A stretch of DNA of 64,000 nucleotides from Geosiphon pyriformis (Eukaryota > Glomeromycota > Glomeromycetes > Archaeosporales > Geosiphonaceae). A program made the position numbers and the translations under genes. The DNA is taken from positions 1,612,756 through 1,676,755 of the forward strand of contig JAAOMT010000664.1 in NCBI GenBank assembly GCA_016748015.1, read 5' to 3'. The notes under the pieces were generated by a model. That model had not been told where the DNA came from, made no database searches, and saw only the letters and a list, made by a program, of their open reading frames with translations. Positions 38,100 to 50,001 of the stretch are shown here, piece after piece (position 1 is the stretch's first letter; each line of letters opens with the position of its first letter).

Positions 38100-39388
38100 T
38101 TTTAAAAAATGGTTTTAAATAGTATTCTTTAATAAATACTTAAATTTAAGGCTTTAATTACATCTGAAATTAGAAAATAATATCGACCAAATTTATTAAA
38201 TCAACAAATTATTAATTATTCCATTAAATTTAAAATTATGCTTTAAAAAATATTTTTTATTATTGATGATTAATAATACAACATATTTAGTAGATAAAGA
38301 ATCATTAAAAAAATAGTTTAAATATACTATTATTTAAAAATTACAACCAGCAATTTATAATAATAAAAAAACCTACAAAGTCACAAGTTAACAATTATTT
38401 AATTTTAAAAATAAAAATATATTGATTGTTTTTTATTTTAAAAATTATTATTTGTTAGGTACCAAGATTTTTAATATAAAAATTTATTAATACATTTAAT
38501 GTATGTAAAAAATTGTTGTTAAATATTATAAAATTGATAATTGTAATGGAATTTTTTATTATAATTACAAGTATATTTTTTTTATATTTTTTTTTATATT
38601 TTAAATTTTAAATGTATATATATTTTTATTAATTTATTTTATTAAAATTAATCTTATAAAAATTTACACAAAATCAAAAAATTAAAATTAAAAGTTTGGC
38701 TAAAAAAAATATATTGAAATACAGATTTTTTTGTTTTTTATTCATAAATATTATTATTATTATATAATTTGCTTAAATTAATATAAAATTTATGTATAAT
38801 TTTCAAGACCAAAAATAAACAACTTAATACAGCTATAAGATAAAAACTTTTTCAATTGGTCTTTAATTAAATATTAAAAATTTATCTATTTTTATAAAAA
38901 TATTATTCAATTTATATATATATATTAAAAATAAAAAAAATTATCAAAAAAAAAATAATCTGAAAATAAAAAAATTTAATAAAAAATATAAAAAATGAGA
39001 ATTATTAAAAAAAAATTTATGCGCTTAATAAAATGTGGTCAAACTACTATCTATGTACATAAAATTTAAACATCTTATAATAAACACAGTTCATGCTTTT
39101 TTTTGTACATTTACTTAAATTCAAATAATATTTATTAAACAAATAAAAAATTTATTTGAAATTCAATCTTATAATATTAAAATTAAAATCAAAAAACCAA
39201 AAATAATAAATATATTTTGTTATAATTTATTTTACAGTAATCTCAAACAAATTAAATATATTCAAAATTATTTTTAACAAATTAAATTTTTTTAATAAAA
39301 AAAGTTAAAATTAAAAAAGTTGAAAAAAATAATTAAAATTTTATAATTAAAAAACTTATTAATAAATTAAAAATATACAATATAAATA
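38100..39388. other. AT-rich DNA left of the pogo element
   Basis: Host composition ends near 38080 (last clear CG words at about 38066-38070). From there the sequence is AT-only, CpG-poor and without recognisable frames, like the other decayed transposon stretches. Confidence 0.5.
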
Positions 39389-39411
39389 CAGTCAGACCTC
39401 CATAAAAGAAC
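39389..39411 (+). repeat. left terminal inverted repeat of the pogo element
   Basis: Starts CAGTCAGACCTC directly after TA. Copies of ATAAAAGAAC, its inner half, recur at 39417-39426, about 39487-39496 and 39554-39563, with variants between, giving a subterminal motif cluster. Confidence 0.92.
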
Positions 39412-39626
39412 CCTCAATAAAAGAACAACCTCTTACAAAGAACATTTTTTTATAGAACCAATTGATTAATTAACAATTTTCCCTTTATATAAGAACAATC
39501 TATAAAGGAACAAGAACATAATTTTATCAAACGTTTATTCGAAATTTACCTTCATATAAGAACAAATATCACGTGCTAGATGTTAATTGGTAATTGGGAA
39601 AAGAGTTAGACTTGCTAAATTTCACA

Positions 39627-40194
39627 ATGTCGGAACCTTTATTCAAAAAACAAAAACGAGCAGCAGTTAATGATGCTCTTCGTAAAGAAATTTGTCAATA
39701 TTCCAAAAATTACTATGGCACGAAACATGATGATATTGTAGCTTACTTCAATAATAAATATCTAGAACTTCATATTTCTCGTCCAACTGTCTCCAAGATA
39801 ATCAAAAAGCATACAAAGTGGTTGAATATTGAAATTGATGAAATCTCAGAAAGATCTATTCAACACAAAAGCGTTAAATTTTCATTATTAGACCAAGCTT
39901 TAAGTTATTGGGTAGAACAAGTAACTGCAGCCACTATCGAATTCAATGATCAACTAATTAAAGAGAAAGGAAAAGAATTTGCCAAACTTCTTGGTATGCA
40001 CGAAAATGAAATGCAATTCTCAAATGGATGGGTTCAAAAATTCAAAAAAATGAAACCAGTTACGTGTTTACCGATATCATGGTGAAGTAGGAAGTGTATC
40101 AACTGAAAGTTTACCAGAAGAACGAAGAAAATTAAAAATCATTATATCCAAATTTGATCCTGCTGACATATATAATGCTGATGAAACAGGATTA
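39627..40194 (+). pseudogene. pogo/Tigger transposase, N-terminal part
   Basis: From the ATG at 39627: an N-terminal basic HTH (CENP-B-N/psq type, with EICQYSKNYYG and SRPTVSKIIKKH), then a CENP-B-type HTH (FSLLDQALSYWVEQ through KFSNGW-like QFSNGWVQKFKK). After KKFK an extra base near 40052 throws the frame to a TGA at 40083, but the correct peptide continues one frame over (ESLPEERRKL, then FDPADIYNADETGL). The first catalytic Asp of the DDE domain is the D of NADETGL (40180-40182), twelve bases before the gap. These transposases bind the TIRs and cut and paste the element. The frameshift suggests this copy is inactive. Confidence 0.85.
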
Positions 40195-40359
40195 NNNNNN
40201 NNNNNNNNNNNNNNNNNNNNNNNNNNNNNNNNNNNNNNNNNNNNNNNNNNNNNNNNNNNNNNNNNNNNNNNNNNNNNNNNNNNNNNNNNNNNNNNNNNNN
40301 NNNNNNNNNNNNNNNNNNNNNNNNNNNNNNNNNNNNNNNNNNNNNNNNNNNNNNNNNNN
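40195..40359. other. assembly gap (165 N) within the transposase
   Basis: Removes most of the DDE catalytic domain. Only about 260 nt separate NADETGL from the C-terminal segment, whereas family members need roughly twice that, so the true missing length is probably larger than the N run, or the copy is internally deleted. Confidence 1.
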
Positions 40360-40456
40360 CAAAAAATTAATATTGAATAGTTAAGTAATATAATATATAC
40401 AGTATTATTATCATTATATATTATATAATTTTATCTAATATTAATTTATTTTTTAG

Positions 40457-40967
40457 AAATAAATTAAACATAAAACAAGCAATTGATTATGTTGTTCAAT
40501 CATGGTTTCAAGTAACATCTGTTACAATTCAAAACTGTTGGCAAAAAACGGATATTCTTTTCTATAATCAAGAATTAGAAATTCAAGAATCCGAAACATC
40601 AATTACTATGGATATATTCAACAATTTACCATCAAATCCACAACAATTGGTCAAAAATCTCGAAGATTATACTGTAACAGTTGATAAATTATTGGCAACT
40701 GAAAATATTCTTGATAATAATGAAATTGTAGATATGGTTTTAGCCGATGCTCAAATTGAAACCAATACAATTAATGACTTGGAAGAAGAATTAGAAGAAT
40801 TTCCACCTGCTATAATTACAATTACAGAAGCATATAAAGCATTAAAAAAGGTAATTAGATTTGAAGAGCAATTAACAGAAGAAAATTTTAGTATAGAAAA
40901 CCAAAATTTACTTAGAAAAAAATTATATGAATACAAAAAAATGAAGGAAATTCTAAAAAACAGGTAA
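40457..40967 (+). pseudogene. pogo/Tigger transposase, C-terminal part
   Basis: Open from 40457 to the TAA ending at 40967 (LNIKQAIDYVVQSW, TIQNCWQKTDIL, then an acidic tail with LEEELEEF). NIKQAIDYV..W and the NCW motif are typical of the C-terminal end of the DDE domain in Tigger-like transposases. It is preceded by TTTTTTAG at 40449-40456, which resembles a splice acceptor, and the stretch 40380-40456 is AT-rich with stops, so an intron here is possible. Confidence 0.75.
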
Positions 40968-41111
40968 CAATTAATCAATATTTTAATAATAATAATAATA
41001 ATAATAATAATTGATTGATTTAATAAATAAATCTAGTTTATTTGATAATAATTATAAAACTCTATAATAGAACACCTCTAAAATGGAATATAATTTGCAT
41101 GTCCCAACTGT

Positions 41112-41134
41112 GTTCTTTTATAGAGGTCTGACTT
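41112..41134 (-). repeat. right terminal inverted repeat of the pogo element
   Basis: On the minus strand reads AAGTCAGACCTC and continues to ATAAAAGAAC. It differs from the left repeat only at positions 1 and 13, and TA follows on the plus strand. Confidence 0.92.
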
Positions 41135-41289
41135 TATTAAAATTGAAAAAATCGAACTTTTTTTTGTAAATTAGAAAAATATTTTACACAAATCGAATAT
41201 ATTAATATTAATTAACAATTACTACTTATTATAATACAACAAAAATTACTTTAAAATAAATATGGTTTTTGTTTTAATTATATATATCT

Positions 41290-42020
41290 TGTTACTTGGA
41301 TTAATTAATACTGTATTATATATTATTTAATAATATTAATAATACATCAAAAATCTTAAAAGCTTTACAAAATCTATTAAAAATAATTTGTAAACTTATT
41401 ATTAAATCAAAATTTACTAACAAACTATGTATAAAACTCTTTTTGTAAACAAATCTTTTAAACTTATAATAAAATAACCAATTTTGTATTAATACTTTTT
41501 ATGTAGTTATTTTGCAATAAAAATTAACTCTTTGAAAAGAATTTTTTATTATAAACTTATAATAACTTTGTAGTAAAAGTTGATTTTTTTTTCAAAAATC
41601 TTAATTTAAATATTTTAATAATATAAAAAATAAAGTAAAAAAATATTTTCTGTTCAAGTTTAAAATAATTAAATTATTATTAAAATTAAAATTAATTAAT
41701 TTTAAAACAGCTAATTATAAAAAAAGTTTTCGTTTTTTAAAAATAAAATATTATTTTGTTAATTTATAATAATTAATTAATAAATAAATTGAAAATTTAA
41801 TGTATTTTTTTAAAAAAAGAAGTTCTTTTTTATATATTTTATTGTAGTATTATTTAAATTTTAACACATTTTTTTTGTTAATATTTTTATAAATTTAATT
41901 ATTATATTTATTTATACTTGTATATTATGCAAATTAAATTATTAATTAAATAATAAGTAATAAAAACAAAACAAAATTATGTACTAATTAATAATTTAAA
42001 TTTTACTTAATAATATTGAC
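41290..42020 (-). repeat. decayed LTR copy 1 of gypsy family X
   Basis: The part from about 41430 to 42010 aligns to the LTR at 61730-62676: GTAGTTATTTTGCAATAAAAATTAACTC matches GTAGTTATGTTGTAGTAAATGTCAACTC with mostly transitions, as do the AAGTTCTTTTTTATA and TATTATGCAAATTAAATTATTAATTAAAT blocks. The left boundary is uncertain. C and G are almost absent. Confidence 0.5.
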
Positions 42021-42283
42021 AACTAAATATGTTTTTTATAATCAATAATTAAATTATAAACAAAATTAATAATACATTAATTAATATTAAAAACAAGTTA
42101 AAATTTCAAAAAAATGTTTTTATACCAATTCTTAAAAACATACAATTATATAAAAATAATTAAATATAATAATATTAATAAAAATATACAAAACCCAAAA
42201 TTAACAGCAAAATAACTTAATAAAACTATTTATTAACTAATATATTTTTTAATAATTATTTTTTTAATAATAATATTTAATAT

Positions 42284-43127
42284 TATTATAAGAAATTTTA
42301 GTTTTTTCTTAAATATTATTAATATTGTTTTGTTATTAAATTTGTTGTTAATAAAAATTACTAAATTTTTAATAAGCTAATTTATTTTTAAAATATCTTT
42401 TTATTGAATTTATAATAAAATAATTAATTTTATGTTAATTATTTATGTAGTTATTTTACAATAAAATTTAACTTTTCTATAAGCATTTTTAATTATAAAC
42501 TTTTTAATAATATATAATTATTTTGTAATAAAAATTAATTTTTTTACAAAAAAAAAATTTTTTATTTAGATCTAAATTGACTAAGTAATTATTAATTGGT
42601 AACTGATTAATTTTAGAATATTAATTAGAATTTGTAAATTTTAAACAATAATAATTATAAAAATTTTATTTGATTATTTTGTAATAACTAATTGTTTATT
42701 ATCTTGAATTTAAGATAATATATATATTTTTAAAAAGAAAAGCTTTTTTTTATATAACTTATTATAATACTATTTTATGTTATCGTATTATTTTTGCTAA
42801 TATTTTGATAACCTAAAAATATATTTTGGCAAACTACAAATTATTTCAACAACTATTAATTATTTTGGTAAATTGTTAAATATTTATTAAATTTCTAAAT
42901 ATTTAACAAAAATTTTAAATGTTATATAGTTCAAAATATTAAATAATTTAATCATTATATTTAGTTATATTTGTGTATTATACAAATAAATTATTAATTA
43001 GATAATAATATTTGATAATTTAATTAAATATTAAGTAATAAATTAAAATAATATTGTATACTAATTGATAATAAGAATATAAAAATAATTTTATGCTAAT
43101 TAATAACTCAATTTTTTATTAATAACA
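42284..43127 (-). repeat. decayed LTR copy 2 of gypsy family X
   Basis: Aligns along its length to 61730-62676. Its ends are mutated forms of TGTTACC and GGTAACA (TATTATA at 42284, AATAACA ending at 43127). Homology runs past the LTR end through the polypurine-tract region and the last dozen codons of the extra ORF (to about 43253), so this is the 3' LTR of a minus-strand element and not a solo LTR. Differences are overwhelmingly C-to-T and G-to-A. Confidence 0.7.
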
Positions 43128-43253
43128 TAATTTTTTCTTTAAAACTAAGTTCTATTAAAGTTTAAATACTATTTGTAATTTTTAAATAATAATTCAAAAT
43201 TATAAAAGTAATTTGTTAAAATTTTAATTCTATAAACTTTTAATATATTGAAT

Positions 43254-46195
43254 TTTATAATACTATTTAGTTAATAATAATCAATACAAAATTTAATTTT
43301 TTTATTTTTTTTAACAAAAATTACTGATAAAATTTTATAAACTTATTAATAGTTAAATAAATTTATTATTAAGTATTTTTTTTATTTTTTTTAATAAACT
43401 AATGATTAACAAGTAATATTTAATAGATTCGTTGTTATTTTGATTTGTATTTTTTGTGTAAATTTAGTATTAAACCAAATCAGTTTTTTTAAATTGTTGT
43501 TGTTTTCTGTAAATATGTTAACATATATTGTAATAAGCTGTTTAAGTTGTTTTTGCTAGCATAGTTCTAATTGTTTCATGTTAATTTAAAATAATTTTTT
43601 TATAATATAATAGTTTTTAATAATAAAAGTGTTTTTGAATTTTGGAAGTAAATGTTTAATAATTTTTGTAAAATTTGAAACTTTTTGTAACAGTTTCTTT
43701 TAAAAAATATTACTAGATATAATTCCGATTTTTAAATAATTAACTAATATAATAAAATAACTATTAGAATTTTTTTGATTTTTTTGAATAAATAAATATT
43801 AAGAATTAAAATTTCATGTTTTTAGTAAATTTGTTTATTAAATTTAAAGATTTGTTGAATAATATAATAATTTGTTTAAAAATATTACTTTTTTTAATAT
43901 TAATAGACTATTTCTAGTCAGTAAATTTTTAATGTCTACTTTTTTTTTCTGAAAATTTTTTTTTTGTTTTATTATTATTAATTATATCTTTAAAAATTTA
44001 TTTTTAAATAATTTTTGTACTTTTTTTATTTTTTTTAAAAGTAATAAGCTAATAAGTTCTTAATTTTTGTAATAAATTTAACAAAATATGTATTTATTAC
44101 AAAAAAATACAGAAATTTGTTGTACTAATATTAAGCATAAAAACAATATTATTAATAATTGTATTTGGTTTTCTTGTTAGATTTTTTGTTAAAAGTTTTT
44201 TAAAAAATATTATAATAAAGCTAGTAAATCAGTTTGTTATTAATTATAATTCTTTTTTTATAAGTTTTAATATTGTTTAAAAACTTGTTATTATTAATAA
44301 AAATAGTATAAACAAGTTTAACAATTTTTTTGGTTTGTTTTTATTTTCTTTATTGTTGCTTTTTTTATTTTTTTATTTATTTAATTGTTTTTTTTTTTAT
44401 TTTGTTTTGTTTCTAAAGAGATTATTTATTGAAAATACTTAATTATAATAAGTTTTTTATTATATTTAATAATTAGTTTACAAAGTTTGTAATTAAGCAA
44501 AGCTTTAATTTTTTAAACTATTTATTGTTAACAATAATAGTATATTTTTTGGCTTTTAAAACTTTTATATTAATTTAATACAAATATTATTAATATAAAC
44601 AAAAACAGTTTTAATTATATTAAAATTTTTTTTAAAAATAAATTATTAATTAGTCAAAAATAATATGTATTAAAGTTTTATAAAATTTTTAATAATAAAA
44701 TAAAATTTAAATTTTTGTATAATTTTTAAAAGTTTTAACTTAGAAAAATTTTTAAAATTTTTGCTTTTAATTATTTATTGATTTTAATAATTAATATAGT
44801 AATTTTATTAGGATTTAAAATAAAATTAACTTTGGCTTTTTTTTTTGTAAAATTAAAAAAGTTAATAATTAGTTTATTTATGTTATAATTATTATTAATT
44901 AAGTTAAATACATAAAAAAAAAATTTTTGATTGGTTTGTACTCTTATTTTTTGAAAGTGTGTTTACTAATTTAAAAAATAATAAGTAATAAATTTAATAA
45001 AAAAATCTTTTTTAAAAAATTTATGTTAACATAATTAAGTTTTTAATTAAAAGTATTGTTATTATTAATTTTATTGTTTTGATTATTATTGTTTTTAAAA
45101 AATAGTAGAAGCAAAAATAAATTGTATAATTTTTTGAAAAGTATTTAGTTAATTTATAGTAATAATATACAATTTTGTTGTTTTTAATTATATAATAATT
45201 GTTAAAACTAATTAAAACAAAATTTAAATTTAGATCTTTAAAATTATTAGATTTTTTTTACTATTTATGTTAATAGTTTTAATAATAAAACAAAATTAAT
45301 AATAAATCTATTTTTTAGCTATTTTATTTAAGTTTTAAGTTTAAATAATAAAAAATATAACAGTTATTTAAAAAATAAAAATAAAAACTAAAAATATAGA
45401 TTTTAAAAGTATTTTTTGGTTATTTTTTATTTTTTGGACAAATTTAATAATTATATTTATTGTAAAATTATTTTTTAAAGCCAAAAAAAGCCAAAAAGTA
45501 TATAATAAATTAATTTTTAAATTTTTTTGTAAAAGAATGAATTTTTTGTTTTTTAGTCTAGTTTTTTTTAAAATCTATTTATTAAATTGACTTTTTTATA
45601 ACTTTAACATATTTAGTTACAACTTTATTAAAGTTTTGAATTTTTTTTCGGTTTTATGTGTTATTTAGAAATTAAAATTAAAATTCTAAACTTTTGTTTA
45701 AATTAGATAATAAAAAAAGTATTATTTTTTTTAATATTTTTAAAAATTTATCTTTTTATTTTTTAAAAAGCACTAATATTAATTTTTTGTAAAAACCAGA
45801 TAACAAAAAAAATTTAAAAATAATTATCAACAATTTGAAATTAATAAGTATTATTGTATTAATTAATTGTTGCTGCTTTTTTAAAGTTATCTAATTATTT
45901 AATTAAATTTTGTGTATTATTTTTAAATAAAAATAATAAAATATTGTTTTTTTACTTTAAAACAATTTGTATGTTTTAAAAAATAACCAAAATATGATTT
46001 GTACAAAATTAGTTATTGGTTTAAAGTAGCTATTTTTGTAAAAAAAAATAATTTACTTAAAAAAAACCTGAAAACAAATACAATTTAATAATTTTTTTTT
46101 GTTTTAAATAAAGTTTTAAATATTTAATAAACAGTTATTTAAAATAATTTAGTAATTTAGATATTATTATATAATATTATATAAATATATAATAA
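43254..46195. other. AT-rich DNA, probable remains of gypsy and LINE elements
   Basis: About 2.9 kb with almost no C, G or CG. By position it should contain the interior of the decayed family-X element, but I could not align it to the extra ORF or integrase beyond about 43253. No gene-like frame. Confidence 0.4.
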
Positions 46196-46199
46196 AACT

Positions 46200-48344
46200 C
46201 TTTGTCTCCTTAATTTTATAACTACGACCAGAACAAAGAGTAAAAAGACTGCACCTGATATCTGTTCTAAGATATCTAATAAAATTTCAATCAGAGGAAC
46301 TCTTTTTGTTGTAGAAGCAACTAGGCAAAACGTTTTAGAAGCCTTCCCCTTATCCAGTAATTGTAAAAAGCTGCCTTTGGTAGCCACTGAATCAACTTTT
46401 TCATTTTTGGCTGGTTTTTTACCAGTCAAAGTTCTTTTAAAGAAACACACTTGGGTTAGTCCCAGTGTTGCCTCCACCCCGACTAAGAGCCCAAAAGTTT
46501 TTAATAATAGACCAGTAAATAAGCTGGTCTTCCCCTCTATAGACTCAACACCTGGTGTTTCTGGCACCACCTCTTCAAAAAAAATAGTTAAAAAGACCAA
46601 AAGTTCAGAAAAGTGGGGGCAGTTATTTGCCTCTGCTATTGTTACACTGAACCTCTTTGTGGTTCCCAATGAGATCTTAGATGAGATCTCAGTAGTATCA
46701 TCTAGTATGTCATCCAAGATGGGCCAAGATCAACCACTGGCTGTGTTGCCAAATGTGGTGTTTTCCAGCAGATCATTGCCAGTTTTAGAAGCAAAACAAT
46801 TTCCTCCTGTTGGGTCACCTGTTCTTAAAAACTGGGCTGATTAAATGGAAACTGATTCATCTCCTTCTCTAGTTTCTGGCACTACTTCTGGTGGTGCTTG
46901 GAAAACTATTACTAGTTGTCAAAGGTTTGCTGGATGAGTGGCCTCCACTCTGGTGCCTGGTGCTACTTTTAAGATCAAATTGGCTCATGTTAAGACTGTT
47001 TTTCAGTCTGTGCATGGTTTCTTGGGTGCTAAATCTGTTTTAAAAGACAATGTGAAGCTTTTCTGTATGGAGTTTGCTTCTCAACAGTCTTTAGAAACTG
47101 TGTTTCTGGTTGAGCTTACAAGCTCTGTTCATTTGGCCACTCTCAAAATTGCCAAGTCTTTGGTGGTTTCTAAATCTGGTTCCTCTTCTGCTGCTGTTGC
47201 ACTGTGTGATGTACTTTTGGGTGTGTCTGCTGCTGACATTAAGTTGGCTTTCAGTGTGTTTGGTAGTGTCACTCATGTTGTGCTGAAGTCTGCTGGCATT
47301 TAACAGTATGTGGTGGTTTATTTTGAAAAGTTGGATTCTGCTGTGTCTGCCTTGAAGCATTGGTCAGTCTTGGTGGACAAGGATAATATTAGAATCCTCT
47401 TTCTGGTGAATCAAAATAAGACTATTTTGTCTCGTGATAAGTTTAAGGCCAAATTGGTCAACCTTCTCCCTGGCTGTACTGCTTTTGAAATCAGTGATAT
47501 GATTTCTGAGATTGGTGGTCAAACATGTTTCATCCCTCATTTTCCTGATTCTGGTTGTTGTTCCCAGTTTGTTTTGATTACATTTGACTCTCAAGATGAT
47601 TTGGATTCTGCTATAGTCAAGACTGGTACTCTAAGAAAATGCCATATCTGGTGAGAAACTCTTGGCTGTTGGCACTGCTTTAGGTGTCAAGAAATGGGCC
47701 ATCTGGCCACGGATTGCAAGATTTTTCTACCTTCTACTCTTAAGGTTCCCAAGGTTTTCAAGTCTTGTTTTGTGAGTTCTGCTTCATATGCCAAGACTGG
47801 TGCTCCTTCTGGTCTTTCTGAGTTTCCTCCTTTAGTGGTTTTTTTAGCTGCTTCTGCTACTGATCCTGCTGTTAGTTCCAGGTTGGACTCTTTGGAAAAG
47901 CAGATTTCGGATTTGGTTGCTCTGGTTAAGTCTATTGTTGAGCCTGTTGGTTCTTTGGTTGCTTTAATATTTCATTTTCTTGATGATAATGCCGTTAAGA
48001 CTGTTCAGGTTGAGAAAGATATTGTTTCCATGAAGAGTGTTGCTAACAATTTTTCTAACTTCATGGTTGGAGTTTCCAAGAACATTGCTTGTCTTAGATC
48101 TGAGGTTGATTTTGGTGATATGGATTATAATAGTGTTCTGGCTGCTAAGCCTTTCTTTTTAAGTGAGGACACTATTGAGCATGTTATTGCTTTGTGACAA
48201 ATATCTGGTGCTGAAACCAGGGGCAATATTGAGTCTACTAGATTGTTTTTTAGTGAGTTTATTTTTGACTCTAGGAATCTGAATGGTATCATTGAGAGAA
48301 TTTGTGGGTTGGGATTATTCTCACCTACTTTTGATTTAGCGTAG
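46200..48344 (+). pseudogene. LINE ORF1 (gag-like), five internal stops
   Basis: One frame (frame 3) is used throughout, with stops at 46842, 46935, 47301, 47652 and 48195 and the terminal TAG at 48342. In order: a Lys/Ser/Thr-rich N-terminus; an RRM-like module at about 46980-47650 (KIKLAHVKTVF, LFCMEF, DIKLAFSVFGSV, VVVYFEKLDSAVSAL); a CCHC knuckle CFRCQEMGHLATDC at 47676-47717; and a predicted coiled coil (SSRLDSLEKQISDLVALVKS). No ATG begins the frame; ATA at 46218 may be a mutated start. It is the best-preserved ORF1 in the window. In LINEs this protein coats the RNA. Confidence 0.8.
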
Positions 48345-48480
48345 TGAGTTTTTGATTGGGCTGAGTGTCTAATCACATGTAGAAAATGCATGATTTACGG
48401 CTATAATGTAATCCCTTCTATGGTATCATAGTTTAGGTAGTATTTGGGTCTCACTCGTTAAAATATAATAATAAAAAAAT
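48345..48480 (+). repeat. LINE 3' tail of copy D
   Basis: Shares with copies B and E the CTGAGTG..CTA..CACATGTAGAAA core (about 48361-48384), the TTTAGGTAGTATTTGG block and an A-rich end near 48478. The palindrome is decayed here (GTGTCTAATCAC, 48365-48376). Confidence 0.75.
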
Positions 48481-48759
48481 TATATAATAGTTTTTTTAAT
48501 ATATTTAAGTACTTTTTTTCAAAAACTGAACTGATATCTATCTATTTTTTGAAGTTTTTTCTAAAACTTGCAATTATTTAATGTTTTTTTAATTTAAAAA
48601 CACAAAATATTAATATTTTTCTTAATTTTTACAATAAAACTTTTATTAATTAATAACAACAGAAATAATTTTAATTAAAGATTATTTTTTTTAAAAATTC
48701 AGTTGATAAATAATAGTTTTATTTAGTAAATAATATTAGTAAATTTTTTAATATTTTTT

Positions 48760-50001
48760 GCCAGTGGTGCGGCAGCTTTTTTTCCTGCTATTGATATGAG
48801 TATTGGCATTAGGGTTGATGGGCTGTTGTCTTCTACTATGGCTGAACTGCAAGCCATTGCTTTGTCTTTAGAGTGTGTTCTGTCTTCTTGTACAGTAATC
48901 ATGCATGTTGATAGCCAAGTGGCTATTGATGCGTGCATTTCTAAAATGTTGTTATTTGTGCCTGATTTCCACTCCTTTTGTTGGTTGGAGAGATGCCGGA
49001 TTTTTGATTTGGTTTGTGAAAAGGATCTTTCTGTATATTGGGTTAAGATCAAAGGGCATTCTGGGGTTGTTGATAATGTTAGGACTGATGCTGCTGCTGG
49101 GAATGCTGTTTTTTCTTGTTTATCTTTGCCTGTTGGTGTCCGGGAATGCTTTTTGGTTGCTGAGAATACACCGGTCTCTGGCAATACTCATCATTTTGTT
49201 CGGAATTTGTATAAAGCTGTTTGCCGTACATGGTGGGAGGTGGGACCTGGCCGTGATGTGATTCCTGGTGTGCTGATTGAGGCCATAATTTGGAATGCTA
49301 CTGTTAGGGTGTGGCATCCTGATTTACATATACTTGCTGGTTTTATTAGTCAGAGGTTTTCTTGTCTTCGCATGTATTTAATAAAAGCTGTGCACCGATG
49401 GCTTCCTGTGGCAGTTAGGAAACGTTTATATGATAAATTGTACCCTGGTGTGCTGTGCTTATTGTGTTGTGAGGTGGAGTTACCAGACCATGTTTTTACG
49501 TGTTTTCATGATGTGGAAGTTCGCAAGAAGGTTTTGGTCACAGCATGTTCAGACTGGCTGTCCGTGGTTGGTTCTCATGGCTTGTTATTCTCTGCTGTTT
49601 TGCAATCTCTTGGTCAGTGTTCTTTGGACATTGGTTTGTATTTGGTTCTGTGTAAAGAGTTTGTGCTAAGGGAGTGGTGTAAAGAGATAGTAGAAATTAT
49701 GGATGGTAAGGAGGAGGCTGTCAGCACTGTGGTTGGTTTTGTTGGGCGTTTAGTTGAGCTATATCGCTCTAAAGCCTGGTTGGCGAGATTAGCATTTAGG
49801 GTGAGAATGGAAAAGACTGGTCTGGTTGGGAATGACAGTTTGTTTTCTGGTTTGTCTCATTGCTCGGGTTTTTTGTTGTCCGATAAGGTGGTGAGAATGC
49901 TTGGCGTCACTGGCTCTTTTGCTGTTAAGTTTGGCTGTCGCAGATTTTACCTTTTTTTCTCTGGTCTGGATGGTAGTCTTAGTGTTAATATAGATGTGTA
50001 G
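48760..50001 (+). pseudogene. LINE ORF2 C-terminal fragment: RNase H (truncated) and zinc-knuckle region, uninterrupted
   Basis: 413 codons without a stop. It opens inside the RNase H fold just after the first catalytic Asp (ASGAAAFFPA), retains AELQAIALSLE, HVDSQVAIDAC and a final Asp in VRTDAAAG, then continues through a Trp-rich linker to a Cys/His cluster (CLLCCEVELPDHVFTC near 49460-49503) and the conserved C-terminus. Without the first catalytic Asp, RT and endonuclease it cannot support retrotransposition. There is no promoter or start of its own: the first in-frame ATG is 48796. It is open only because it is recent. Confidence 0.85.

Larger units (their letters stand above)
39389..41134 (+). 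mobile_element. pogo/Tigger-type DNA transposon
   Basis: A 1746-bp unit bounded by 23-bp terminal inverted repeats (39389-39411 and 41112-41134, 21 of 23 matching) and flanked by TA on both sides (39387-39388, 41135-41136), the target duplication of the Tc1/mariner/pogo superfamily. Inside lies a transposase with CENP-B-type DNA-binding domains. It is interrupted by an assembly gap and a frameshift. It retains CG dinucleotides and ordinary codons, so it is younger than the flanking AT-rich DNA into which it inserted. Confidence 0.92.
46196..48480 (+). mobile_element. LINE copy D reduced to ORF1 plus 3' tail
   Basis: A complete-looking ORF1 is followed immediately after its TAG (48342) by the family 3' tail, with no endonuclease, RT or RNase H between. 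CG dinucleotides are scarce but the coding frame is clear, so mutation is moderate. It is followed by 280 bp of AT-rich DNA and then by copy E. Either ORF2 was deleted in this copy, or it represents a non-autonomous subfamily mobilised through the shared tail. Confidence 0.8.

Noticed and set aside
46157-46717. Minus-strand ORF of 186 codons
   Set aside because: Antisense shadow of LINE ORF1, which has the CCHC knuckle and RRM-like module on the plus strand.
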